From assembly GCA_949358305.1 (NCBI GenBank), contig OX442320.1, positions 8,324,259 through 8,388,258 on the forward strand: 64,000 nt of DNA, given 5' to 3'. Shown here in pieces: positions 10,648-19,640 of this stretch. The DNA comes from Strigamia acuminata. Lineage: Eukaryota > Arthropoda > Chilopoda > Geophilomorpha > Linotaeniidae. The notes under the pieces were generated by a model. The model saw only the letters and a list, made by a program, of their open reading frames with translations, searched no databases and was not told the DNA's origin. Each line of letters opens with the position of its first letter. The stretch's first letter is position 1. Both the position numbers and the translations under genes were made by a program.

Positions 10648-11415
10648 CAGAGCCACTAACATGTCCCCAAACGCCGTTGTATTTGAGCAATAACTGGACC
10701 TGCACGGACCAGGTGGCATAGTTCGTGCCATCGAGCTTTTTAATATCCTTGTAATCGTCGTGCTTTGAAGCCATCACGACGACACCAGGAAAATGCACAA
10801 TAATAATTGGTTATGCACAGAGAGAACACAATTTCGGAATTTATTCCGCACACACACTTCACAGGAGCACTTAATCACACAATGCACAATTGTCTCTAGT
10901 CCCAAAAACCAAAAAGGAAGGCGAAAATACAGTTTCAACCCGGGGAATCTCAATAAGTGAGATTGGAAAACCTTGACTGGCAATCCACCAACTCTTCCGT
11001 CCGACCTCCTGGGGTCGCGGGATGGTTGGGGGCCCTGGATAAGCCCAGCCAAGAATACAGTGTTACGTGCCCGACTGGACGTAGGGTAGCACCGAATCTA
11101 ACAAGGGACCAACAACAAAAACTTAAAACTATACAGAGTTTCACGAAAGTATGCAAATAAATCAAAACAGTCTAGATGTGAAGTTGGCCAATTACGGGAT
11201 CCTTGCGCCGTAATCGGTTCCCACGGTGTGTTCAACGTCGGCTTCACGTGTCGAATTAACTCACACGCACGCCGGGGTGCTAATGTGAGGAGAAACCCTC
11301 TCAACTGGTGCACCCTGCGTGCAAAACCAGGGTTTCCTCTTGAAATCGTCGTTGCGCACGTCCGCGCCTTCGTAATTCCACGTCGGGTGTAAATCACGGC
11401 TCTTCGTGCTAAATA
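10648..11415 (-). repeat. Inverted leader-plus-gag segment between two PBS copies
   Basis: This 768-bp segment is the reverse complement of a Copia-2-like leader and the first part of gag. 10648-11144 is nearly identical, inverted, to about 12246-12747, including the gag ATG (here read on minus near 10773). 11166-11415 resembles 11990-12240 but is clearly diverged, so the donor was a related copy. The segment is flanked by identical 18-nt PBS copies. A full-length transcript would fold into a hairpin of roughly 500 bp. Confidence 0.85.
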
Positions 11416-11433
11416 TGGTAGCAGAGGGTGGTT
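11416..11433 (+). promoter_or_regulatory. Second PBS copy inside the Copia-2 leader
   Basis: TGGTAGCAGAGGGTGGTT, identical to 10630-10647, followed by the ordinary leader (GACGACGGCC). It marks the right border of the inverted segment. Confidence 0.8.
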
Positions 11434-12615
11434 GACGACGGCCCAACCAGTTTGTAAAGGATTTTCGGCATTTTTGGAGACCGAACGTAGCCCAGACGTC
11501 GCTCGACATCGCCGCAAACGCGACTCGATCGACCAGGACGGGTTTCACCTCGCCAACGCGCTTGAAACGGATTGACAGGGTGTGCGGACATTATTTCGGA
11601 CATTTACAAGCGTAAGCTGTGTGTTTTTGCAATTTTTCGGTGTGAAATAAACACCAAAATCGTCGACTTTGAAAATTTTTGTGCGGCGGCCATCTTGGAT
11701 CGCCCAGGCAGCGTAGCCAGCCGACCAGAGCGTGTATCGGGTCTATTCACGCCCGCACGACGTTGTTTCTTCAAGACAACGTCAATTTTCAACGAGACAA
11801 CGCGTATCTCAGCGGAACGGCGCCTTCAATCGCCGAAACGACGATTTTTCATCACGAAACGGACGAAAATCATCGTGGGATCGCTGGTGAAGAACAAATC
11901 CTCACCAGCGGCCATTTTTGTTTGGATTTTCATCGCTGCCGACGGTGGAAATCAATCGGGAGTGTCTGCGTACGTATAAGCCTACGTACACGACCAATTT
12001 TGAGCGGAAAAGCCGTGGCTTGCACCCCGGTGTGCTACACGAAGGCGCGGACGTGCGCAACGACGATTTTGGATTATTTTTCCCCACTTTTGCACGGAAG
12101 TGTGCAAGTGGTAGCACGTCGGCCCCAGTTCCGTGCACCAATAACGTCAACCCGATGTTCACCGCTACGAGGAAGCGATTGCGACGATCGGATCCCGCAA
12201 TTCGCCCAACTTAACAACGAAAAAGTGTATTTAATTAGATATTGTCGTGAAACTTTGTTAGTTTTAAGTTTTTGTTGTTGGTCCCTTGTTAGATTCGGTG
12301 CTACCCTACGTCCAGTCGGGCACGTAACACTGTATTCTTGGCTGGGCTTATCCAGGGCCCCCAACCATCCCGCGACCCCAGGAGGTCGGACGGAAGAGTT
12401 GGTGGATTGCCAGTCAAGGTTTTCCAATCTCACTTATTGAGATTCCCCGGGTTGAAACTGTATTTTCGCCTTCCTTTTTGGTTTTTGGGACTAGAGACAA
12501 TTGTGCATTGTGTGATTAAGTGCTCCTGTGAAGTGTTTGTGCGGAATAAATTCCGAAATTGTGTTTTCTCCGTGCATAACTAATTATTATTGTGCATTTT
12601 CCTTGTGTCGTCGCG
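11434..12615 (+). other. Copia-2 leader (5' untranslated region)
   Basis: About 1.2 kb between the second PBS and gag. It includes the two-hairpin element at 12337-12444. Several frames are open (for example 11679-12440), but they match no gag or pol motif, and the conserved structure implies an untranslated leader. Confidence 0.65.
12337..12444 (+). ncRNA. Two-hairpin leader RNA element, Copia-2 copy
   Basis: The closing stem pairs CTTGGCTGG (12337-12345) with CCAGTCAAG (12410-12418). The loop holds CCCGCGACCCCAGG and GGTCGGACGGA. The second hairpin is AATCTCACTTATTGAGATT (12426-12444). The gag ATG follows 171 nt later. Equivalent folds with other stem sequences lie at 5267-5368 and 48842-48951. 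Confidence 0.6.
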
Positions 12616-15600
12616 ATGGCTTCAAAACACGACGATTACAAGGATATTAAAAAGCTCGATGGCACGAACTATGCCACCTGGTCCGTGCAGGTCCAGTTAT
12701 TGCTCAAATACAACGGCGTTTGGGGACATGTTAGTGGCTCTGAGCCACCACTGGCTGCAACAGCCACTGCAAAAGAGAAGCGGGAGTTTAACGCTCGAGA
12801 GGACAAGGCAATGTCCACTATTTGCATGAGTTGCGCCGAGCCGCAGCAAGTGATAGCTGTTGCCTGCCCCACCGCTGCTAAAGTTTGGGAAGCCCTAAAG
12901 GACGCTTATCAACCGACGACGAGGGCACGTCGTGCTCGGTTGCGACGTGAATTCCTCAACATGAAACTTAGAGATAATGAGGAAATGCTAGTTTTCACCG
13001 GGCGGGTCGACCGCAAAATTGTCGAACTGAAGGACGTTAAAATTGAGGTCACCGATGAATTCCAGGCATTCCAATATTTAGATCTTCTGCCCCCACAATA
13101 CGAGGCTGTGAAACAGACCGCGTATCACTGGTCGGATACGGAATTCACAGCGAAAAACGTTAAAGAACGTTTACTTGGCGAGTACAATCGCCTTTATGAA
13201 CAGACCAATGAATTTGGCGTCCCACCTGTATTGGCAGACAATACTACCGCTTTCTATACTAAAGGGAAATGGAAACCTCGTGGAAAAACCCCAAATTCCC
13301 CCGGAACTTCGCGTGGAACATGTTTTACTTGCGGTGGGTCGGGACACTTCGCCAGGGAGTGCCCATCGCCGCCGAAACAGCAAGGGACTTTCCCCGCCAG
13401 CGCTGGCTCGCCAGCCCAATTGAATCGTGGAGGCACCCGTGGCAAAGGACGAGGCAGAGGGGGTCCACAGAGAGCAAATCTCACACAACTGGACCCCTAT
13501 ACAGATGAGCCCTACACTTTGTATTCTGCGGTGTCGGAAGAGAAGCCCACAGTGCCCTTATCTCTTGTGTCGCACGGAAACTACGATTCACAGTGGTACG
13601 TGGACACGGGAGCGACCGATCACTTTTCCTTCAACCGGAATTGGTTTTCAAACTTCAAACCGTTGTCTAACTTCAGCGTTCTACAAGGAGAAGGAAAATC
13701 GAAGATTGAAGGTGTGGGCAACATCGTTCTCACGTCGCTTTATGGACAAAGAACGAGGAAAATAACTTTGACGAATGTATTCTTCGCCCCGAATTTTCGG
13801 AAAAACCTTATTTCGCTCGGGCGCACCGATGAGGCTGGGTTGTGCACAATTGTCAAAGATGGGAAAATGAGTATTTTCAAAGATAAAATCGAGGAACCTT
13901 TGATTTCGGCAGTTCGGACTAGCGACAGGCTGTACAAAGTCAACTGCCGGGTCGAGGTTAATTCTGTAAACACAGCTGCATTAACTGCGCAACAGGATAC
14001 AGCTGCTGTCCTCGATTTAATCAAATCATCCGTGAAGGATGAAAAATTTGTACAACCGCTACTAACCATTTTAGATTTTAAGTCAGCTTTACTAAAAAGT
14101 TTCTGTAAGCCGGATATGGGAAAATCCGCATCTAATTTGAGTACGCAAGTAAGCGAGCCAACCAAAGCGAATGCGCCTGCGGCGATTAATTTACAGAAAA
14201 CAGTGAATGAGGTTCAGACACCTCCTGCTATTGTTCCCGAAGCTAATGCGACTGCGAAAGTTAACAAAAGCGGGGATACTGGGATCAAAATGAGAAAGAA
14301 AGAAATATCCCAGAGTATGGACACGTGGCATTCCAGAATGGGCCACCATAATGCTAAAGGCATTATTAAATTAACCGAATCCGAGGACGTTTTTGGGATC
14401 AATTTGTCTAACAAAGAATTATCCACTTGTGACGCATGTGCCCGTGCTAAGAGCACTAGGGCGAGTTTTCCCCCGATAATTACCATTTCCACTAAGGGAG
14501 TATTAGATTTAGTGCACATGGATGTTTGGGGGGCATCACAAGCTACTTCCTTGGGTGGGGCTAATTTTTACTTTATATTGGTTGATGATTATTCACGTTA
14601 TATGTGGATCATAACGATGAAGACCAAAGGGGAAGTTTTGGGCCATTTTAAACGTTGGTTGACGGAAGTCGAAAGAACGACATCACGGAAAGTGAAATGC
14701 ATTAAAACTGATAATGGAGGAGAATTTATTTCGCGGAATTGGGATGATTATGCATCCAAAATTGGTTTGAAATGTATTCGTACGAATACATATAGCCCGG
14801 AAATGAATTCTGTTGCAGAACGTGCAAACCGTACCATTGTCGGTGGCGTCAGAGCTTTAATGTTGGAAAATGATTTCCCCTATCCCCTTTGGGCTGAATT
14901 AGCGACGACCATAGTTTACTTAAAGAACCGATTCCCCCATGAAGGGCTTGGAGGAAAAGTGCCCTATACCGTGTTTTTCGGCAAGAAATTGTCTTTGCGA
15001 CACATCAGGTGTATTGGGTCGAAGACATTTGTACATATCCCGTCCCAGGTCAGAAAGGGCAAACTGGAAGGAAGGGCTTGGGCGGGAGCACTCATTGGAT
15101 ACGCAATATCAACTAGGGGCTACAGGGTTTGGGATCCTGTACGGAATCAAGTTTTTGCGTCCAAACATGTCCGAATTTTCGAAGACTCATATTGGTATGA
15201 GATTGGCAAACGGCTACAACAGCCCATCAAGCAACCGCAGGGTGGCCAATTCAAACATTTTGGGGATTCTTCCTCGGACACCGAGGGAGATGATGATGAT
15301 TCCGTTGCCCCTATCCCTGAAATTGTTGAGGAAGTGCAAGAGGCACTACCACCTCCTATTCCGCCCCCTGTTGAACCCCCGGTTCCGAAGGAGAAGCCTC
15401 CTTTACCCACAACCCCAAAGCCTGTTTTCAGACCTGAATTGAGGCCGCTTGTAAAACAAGCGATACAACAGCCTGCGATAGAAACTGTTGAAGGTGACTT
15501 GGTTGGGGATGCTGGTGCTGGGGATAATCCAGTTGAAGAAATTGGTGGGGCGAAGGGGGATAACGGCGATGGCGAGAATTACTTCAATGTTTATCCTGAC

Positions 15601-17463
15601 GACGATGAGGAGGTTGATCTTCCTCCTACGATACAAGCTCGTCGTGGTTCGGGCAAAAAGGGAAAGAAGGTCAAAGATCCTTTGTCGCTGCCGCTGGATA
15701 TGACTAAGTGGAGACGGGTCCAGTCTGTCCGGAAAGCCGGGGCAACGGCTGGGAAAATTGATGTGGTTTATTTCTCGCCCAATGAAGACAAACTTAGAAG
15801 TCGGACTGACGTTGCGCGATGGTGCGACGCAGAGGGTTACCACTACGACCCAGATCTTTTTGACTTCAAAACCTTAGAGGGTGAAGAACCCGAACTCCCT
15901 TTTGCCGGTTTCTGTGCCGTAGAGCCTGATACCTACGAGGAGGCAATGAGGCACACCAACAAACGGGACTGGGAAAAGGCGATGAAAGAAGAGACAGATA
16001 TCTTCGACGATCGAACTGTCTATAAAGAAATTGATAAGCCCGAAGGAGAGTTGCTTTTGGGATCAAAATGGATTTATAAAATGAAAAGGGACCAGTCGGG
16101 TGCAGTCGCGCGCTACCGGGCTCGCTTGGTAGCACAAGGCTTCAAGCAGAGGCCGGGCATTGACTTTACGGAGGTATTTTCCCCCGTAGTCAATTTCGTC
16201 CTCGTTATAGTGTTTTTCTGTACCTTGGTGATACTGAAAGGTTGGAGAGATGTCCACCTTGACATCAAGGCCGCGTACTTGTACGGGGACCTTGATAAGG
16301 TCCAATTCATGGAGATTCCCAAGGGCTACAGAACAGCCGAAAACCAACATAAGTGTTGGATGCTGTTGAAGTCATTATATGGACTACATCAGAGTGGACG
16401 GATGTGGTACCAAGCCCTCCACGACCGTCTACTCCAACTGGGATTTGTGCCCTTGTTGGGTCTTAACTGTGTTTATGCGTTAGACAACGACGCAATTCTT
16501 ATCTTTTACGTGGACGACATAGTTCTCTTCTCCAAGGATGACTACGTCGAGGAATGCGTTGTTCGATGGATTAGGGAATCCTTTGACACGGTTGATTTGG
16601 GTCCCGTGACCCTCTTGTTAGGCATAGCCTTTGATAGGTCTGGGGGCCAAATTAGGATCCATCAAAGGGCATACATAGAAAAACTTTGTAAGTTGTATGG
16701 GGTCGACTCATGCCTTCGGATTAGAGTACCTGGGACGCCAGGAACGATTATTCAGGGCGTGACGGAAAAGGAGCGGGTTGATTCCACTTTCCCCTATCGC
16801 AACTTAGTGGGAAGTCTCTTGTTCTTGGCGAGCAGGACAAGGCCAGACATCCTGTTCTCGGTCATTGTCCTCTCACAATACAATGAGAAACATTCGACGC
16901 GTCACATTAGTATGTTATTGCAAATTTTGCGATATCTGGCAAATACGTCGGATTATATGATTAATCTTTCCAATTGCCGAAATGATAATCTAACTGTGTA
17001 TACCGACGCGTCGTTTGCCCTCGATGCAGACAAAAGGAGAAGCTTCGGGGGTCACATAGTCTATTTGGGTGGCGTTCCGATCATGTGGAACTGCCATAAG
17101 CAGTCAATGACTGCGTTATCGATCATGGAGAGTGAATTTCTGGCCGTGGTCGATGGCGTAAAGGAGATTATATGGCTAGAGAGGCTTTACGATGCCGACA
17201 TCATGTTCAGCATCAATCGGAACACCCCATGCGTGTACGCGGACAGTATGCCCGCGATACAATACGCCAAAAACCGAATAGAGAATAGGGCGAATAAACA
17301 TATCGACGTAAAGCTTCATTTCCTCAGGGACTGGTTTGAGCGCGGAACGTTTGCTATTAAGCATATTCCAGGGGCCCTGAATGTCGCCGATGTGATGACC
17401 AAATGGTTACCCAAGCCCAGACTTAACACCTTGTGTGAGCATTTATTTGTAAGGCGCAAATAA
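12616..17463 (+). CDS. Copia-2 Gag-Pol polyprotein with MBD-like domain (1615 aa)
   Basis: The start is the ATG at 12616 (MASKHDDYKD); an in-frame GTG at 12592 is less likely. Domain order: Gag UBN2-type (LDGTNYATW); CCHC knuckle CFTCGGSGHFAREC near residue 236; aspartic protease VDTGATDHF near 328; integrase zinc finger HSRMGHH ... CDACARAK from about 571; core D-D-E (MDVWG, TDNGGEF, NSVAERANRT) at about 635-735; acidic/proline linker; MBD-like segment at about 1032-1085; reverse transcriptase with FYVDDIV near 1298; RNase H from VYTDAS near 1462 to the end. No stop or frameshift, and all catalytic residues that I can check are present, so it is probably competent. It encodes one polyprotein with no gag-pol frameshift, as is usual for copia. 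Confidence 0.95.
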   Translation: MASKHDDYKDIKKLDGTNYATWSVQVQLLLKYNGVWGHVSGSEPPLAATATAKEKREFNAREDKAMSTICMSCAEPQQVIAVACPTAAKVWEALKDAYQPTTRARRARLRREFLNMKLRDNEEMLVFTGRVDRKIVELKDVKIEVTDEFQAFQYLDLLPPQYEAVKQTAYHWSDTEFTAKNVKERLLGEYNRLYEQTNEFGVPPVLADNTTAFYTKGKWKPRGKTPNSPGTSRGTCFTCGGSGHFARECPSPPKQQGTFPASAGSPAQLNRGGTRGKGRGRGGPQRANLTQLDPYTDEPYTLYSAVSEEKPTVPLSLVSHGNYDSQWYVDTGATDHFSFNRNWFSNFKPLSNFSVLQGEGKSKIEGVGNIVLTSLYGQRTRKITLTNVFFAPNFRKNLISLGRTDEAGLCTIVKDGKMSIFKDKIEEPLISAVRTSDRLYKVNCRVEVNSVNTAALTAQQDTAAVLDLIKSSVKDEKFVQPLLTILDFKSALLKSFCKPDMGKSASNLSTQVSEPTKANAPAAINLQKTVNEVQTPPAIVPEANATAKVNKSGDTGIKMRKKEISQSMDTWHSRMGHHNAKGIIKLTESEDVFGINLSNKELSTCDACARAKSTRASFPPIITISTKGVLDLVHMDVWGASQATSLGGANFYFILVDDYSRYMWIITMKTKGEVLGHFKRWLTEVERTTSRKVKCIKTDNGGEFISRNWDDYASKIGLKCIRTNTYSPEMNSVAERANRTIVGGVRALMLENDFPYPLWAELATTIVYLKNRFPHEGLGGKVPYTVFFGKKLSLRHIRCIGSKTFVHIPSQVRKGKLEGRAWAGALIGYAISTRGYRVWDPVRNQVFASKHVRIFEDSYWYEIGKRLQQPIKQPQGGQFKHFGDSSSDTEGDDDDSVAPIPEIVEEVQEALPPPIPPPVEPPVPKEKPPLPTTPKPVFRPELRPLVKQAIQQPAIETVEGDLVGDAGAGDNPVEEIGGAKGDNGDGENYFNVYPDDDEEVDLPPTIQARRGSGKKGKKVKDPLSLPLDMTKWRRVQSVRKAGATAGKIDVVYFSPNEDKLRSRTDVARWCDAEGYHYDPDLFDFKTLEGEEPELPFAGFCAVEPDTYEEAMRHTNKRDWEKAMKEETDIFDDRTVYKEIDKPEGELLLGSKWIYKMKRDQSGAVARYRARLVAQGFKQRPGIDFTEVFSPVVNFVLVIVFFCTLVILKGWRDVHLDIKAAYLYGDLDKVQFMEIPKGYRTAENQHKCWMLLKSLYGLHQSGRMWYQALHDRLLQLGFVPLLGLNCVYALDNDAILIFYVDDIVLFSKDDYVEECVVRWIRESFDTVDLGPVTLLLGIAFDRSGGQIRIHQRAYIEKLCKLYGVDSCLRIRVPGTPGTIIQGVTEKERVDSTFPYRNLVGSLLFLASRTRPDILFSVIVLSQYNEKHSTRHISMLLQILRYLANTSDYMINLSNCRNDNLTVYTDASFALDADKRRSFGGHIVYLGGVPIMWNCHKQSMTALSIMESEFLAVVDGVKEIIWLERLYDADIMFSINRNTPCVYADSMPAIQYAKNRIENRANKHIDVKLHFLRDWFERGTFAIKHIPGALNVADVMTKWLPKPRLNTLCEHLFVRRK
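15709..15870 (+). other. Methyl-CpG-binding-domain-like segment in Copia-2 Pol
   Basis: About 54 residues between integrase and reverse transcriptase. They contain WRRVQSVRKAGATAGKIDVV, then YFSP, LRSR, and a closing YDPDLFDFK. Eukaryotic MBDs share the pattern W-K/R-R ... R-K-S-G-x-S-x-G-K-x-D-V-Y-Y-x-S-P ... R-S-K ... LFDF. The two arginines that contact methyl-CpG in MeCP2 (R111 and R133) and the Asp at 121 have counterparts; the Tyr at 123 is Val here. Methyl-CpG binding is inferred by family resemblance, not shown. Confidence 0.75.
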
Positions 17464-17469
17464 CCAAAC

Positions 17470-17480
17470 AAAGGGGGATA
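17470..17480 (+). promoter_or_regulatory. Copia-2 polypurine tract
   Basis: AAAGGGGGATA ends exactly where the 3' LTR starts, 7 nt after the pol stop. It primes plus-strand DNA synthesis in this class. Confidence 0.85.
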
Positions 17481-17957
17481 TATTGAGTTGTGGTGGAAAT
17501 ATTGTGTGTTTGGTTGTTTGTCGCCATATTGTATAGTTTGTGAATATTTACATTACACACTTTCCGGATATGTGTAATGAATGTGCTGCTATTTAATGTC
17601 TCGATGTCGCGTTCAATCGATCTCGATTTTTATTAATGCTGGTTCTGTACCGCGGTTGAACGTTTCCATTTAGCAGCATGCGCTGATAACATCGTCTGCT
17701 CAAAAGAGCGAGTCCTGTATTGTTATTATTGCTTAGTTATCGATTATGAATGTCATTGCTTTTATTTTATAATGTAAAGGACAAATCATTGAAATCCAAC
17801 AATGATTTATCCTATTTTTCCGAGTGCAGTTGTTAGCCTCGAAGCGTGTACACTTTTATGTGATATTAAACATGGCGCACGCATGTCGGGGTCGCGCACC
17901 TGTTTAGACACTCGTCAACTCCTTTCTAACCGATGTTTTGGCCAGGAAATCGCTTTA
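17481..17957 (+). repeat. Copia-2 3' LTR
   Basis: 477 bp, identical to 10151-10627, followed by the target duplication ATGAG. Confidence 0.93.
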
Positions 17958-18944
17958 ATGAGTACAAACCTATTATAGACGAGGGGGAACATTTTGGAAG
18001 TGTTGAACAAAAACCGATGGAATTGAACCAAGAAGGGAAATTTAATGATAAGGAAATTGGTTTGCTAATGGAAATTCCTTCAGAGTTAACACATGAGGAG
18101 TCTGAGACTATTGCAAATGAAAGGCAAAAATTGGAACAGTTTACATTGGAATTTGAGTCCAAATCCGATGAAGGGTTTAGACAGATCGATCCCATGAAAG
18201 TTTGTGAGATTTCTTCGACGTCACTGGAAGATGACATTTCCCCAACACCGATAGAGACACTCATAGGTGTGAATGAATACAAATCCATTGAGATAGAGGG
18301 GGAATGTGAAAAGACAAAAAGACGTAAGAAAAGGTGTAAGAAAACCAAGAGTAATGCTTTAATGAAAACAAATGACGTGGGCGTGAGACTTAAACAAAAT
18401 TTAGACATGACCGAAAAGAATTTGGTTAATGAGGAGGAAGACCGAGATAGGTGTTACACTCATAATCAGAAATTTGATTCCTTATTGTCAAGTTTGGGAA
18501 AACGGACTGGACAGGTCACGATACATGACTTAGACTTTGTGTGGGATGAGAATTACTTATATGTCAAATAGTTAGTTGTAAGAGGAATAATGGTTTTAAC
18601 CTGAATGAGTTTTGGTTTGACTTTTACGACGAGAAACCGTTATTCCTGGCATATGCCCTTACTCCTCCGTTAGATGAGAATACTGGAGTAATTAGAGACT
18701 TTAATAGGGACTTGAATTTTTTGAATGTATTTGATTCGGGTCTATTTGATTTTTGTAACAGGAATCCAGTACACCCAGCATATCCCGTTTTTAACATGCG
18801 GATGATTGAACTCGAACCTGTTGTATACTGACCATTATTTAAGATGTAATTGTGTTTAATCAGACTAGCATTTGTTTTTCGTTTGGGATGTTGTGGAATA
18901 ATCAAACAGATGGAGTTGTTGTTTTTCAATGTAACCATGCGTTG

Positions 18945-18958
18945 ATCAGAGGGGGATT
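18945..18958 (+). promoter_or_regulatory. Copia-3 polypurine tract
   Basis: A purine run around AGAGGGGGATT abuts the 3' LTR start TGTAGAGATT. It confirms plus orientation of this half of the composite. Confidence 0.7.
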
Positions 18959-19413
18959 TGTAGAGATTTGATCAACCGTATGGTGTTTGTATTGTTCACA
19001 TCGCACGTTTCCGTATTAGTGCGACTGTTAAGCAACTTGTTTATTGTTACATCATGTCCCGGAGTTGAGGATCGGTTAATATTGACTTTTATTAATGCGT
19101 GTTACGTTGCCACAACCGTTTCCCCTTTGTGTAATGATTTAGCAAGTTGTCGTCTGCTCAAATGAGCATTTTGTTCATATAATTTGTTCTGTTATTAGTT
19201 ATCTTTGTTTTAACTTTGTACAGGATAAATCAACTGATGTTAATCATTGATTTGTCCTATTGATAGATATTGAGTGCAGTTAGCCTCAATGTATGTATTT
19301 TATGTTCACTTATTATGCCTGGAATAAAAATGGCCACTTGCATGGTTTTCAAGTGCAAGTTTTATACAACTGTCTGCCATTATTTCACTGCACTCACCAG
19401 CCTATTTCCAACA
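18959..19413 (+). repeat. Copia-3 3' LTR
   Basis: 455 bp from TGTAGAGATT to CCAACA, inverted relative to 8215-8667. It joins the octamer array directly at 19414. It holds an inverted repeat GGATAAATCAA ... TTGATTTGTCC (19223-19257) and TGCTCAAATGAGCA, equivalents of the Copia-2 LTR hairpins. Confidence 0.88.
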
Positions 19414-19640
19414 ATTGTGTAATTGTGTAATTGTGTTATTGTTTTATTGTTTTATTGTGTAATTGTGTAATTGTGTTATTGTGTTATTGTGTTATTGTGT
19501 TATTGTGTAATTGTGTTATTGTGTTATTGTGTTATTGTGTAATTGTGTTATTGTGTTATTGTGTAATTGTGTAATTGTGTTATTGTGTAATTGTGTAATT
19601 GTGTAATTGTGTTATTGTTTTATTGTTTTATTGTGTTTTA
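19414..19640. repeat. ATTGTGT(T/A) octamer array, right part
   Basis: Continuation of the 3619-5125 array after the composite insertion, with extra ATTGTTTT variants. Confidence 0.9.

Larger units (their letters stand above)
10151..17957 (+). mobile_element. Copia-2: complete, recently inserted LTR retrotransposon with an MBD-like domain
   Basis: The element has two 477-bp LTRs that are identical by line-by-line reading, a 5-bp target duplication ATGAG (10146-10150 and 17958-17962), a PBS, a leader, one uninterrupted gag-pol ORF and a PPT. Identical LTRs mean very recent insertion. It sits inside the linker ORF of Copia-3. The leader contains an inverted 768-bp segment bounded by two PBS copies. 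LTR ends are TA...TA instead of TG...CA. Confidence 0.93.
9950..18829 (+). pseudogene. Copia-3 3' ORF, acidic linker and unknown tail, split by Copia-2
   Basis: Segment one is 9950-10150 and resumes at 17958 after Copia-2, whose 5-bp duplication ATGAG marks the split, to the stop at 18571. It is rich in Glu, with a basic cluster KTKRRKKRCKKTK resembling a nuclear localisation signal. A -1 frame change near 18571 opens a further frame ending at 18829 with a short aromatic-rich stretch (FWFDFYDEKP ... MIELEPVVY). Reverse transcriptase and RNase H would be expected here, but none of their motifs (YVDD, TDAS) occurs. I do not recognise the tail. This is either a non-autonomous Copia derivative or a deletion followed by acquired sequence. 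Confidence 0.5.
5126..19413. mobile_element. Copia-3: rearranged LTR retrotransposon with head-to-head LTRs and nested insertions
   Basis: The composite lies between the two halves of the octamer array. In order it holds an inverted leader (5126-8213), an inverted LTR (8215-8667), a plus-strand integrase fragment (from 8669), a linker ORF, a PPT and a plus-strand 3' LTR (18959-19413). The two LTRs are reverse complements with one difference seen by eye over 453 bp. Gag, protease, N-terminal integrase, reverse transcriptase and RNase H are missing. Nested within are a DNA transposon (5544-7030), a fold-back element (9309-9942) and Copia-2 (10151-17957). The arrangement looks like an inversion caused by an LTR end joining the element's own pol. 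Confidence 0.75.

Noticed and set aside
11679-12440. 253-aa plus ORF and its near-identical partner frames at 10774-11052
   Set aside because: Both are leader sequence present in direct and inverted copies; the shared peptide reflects shared DNA.
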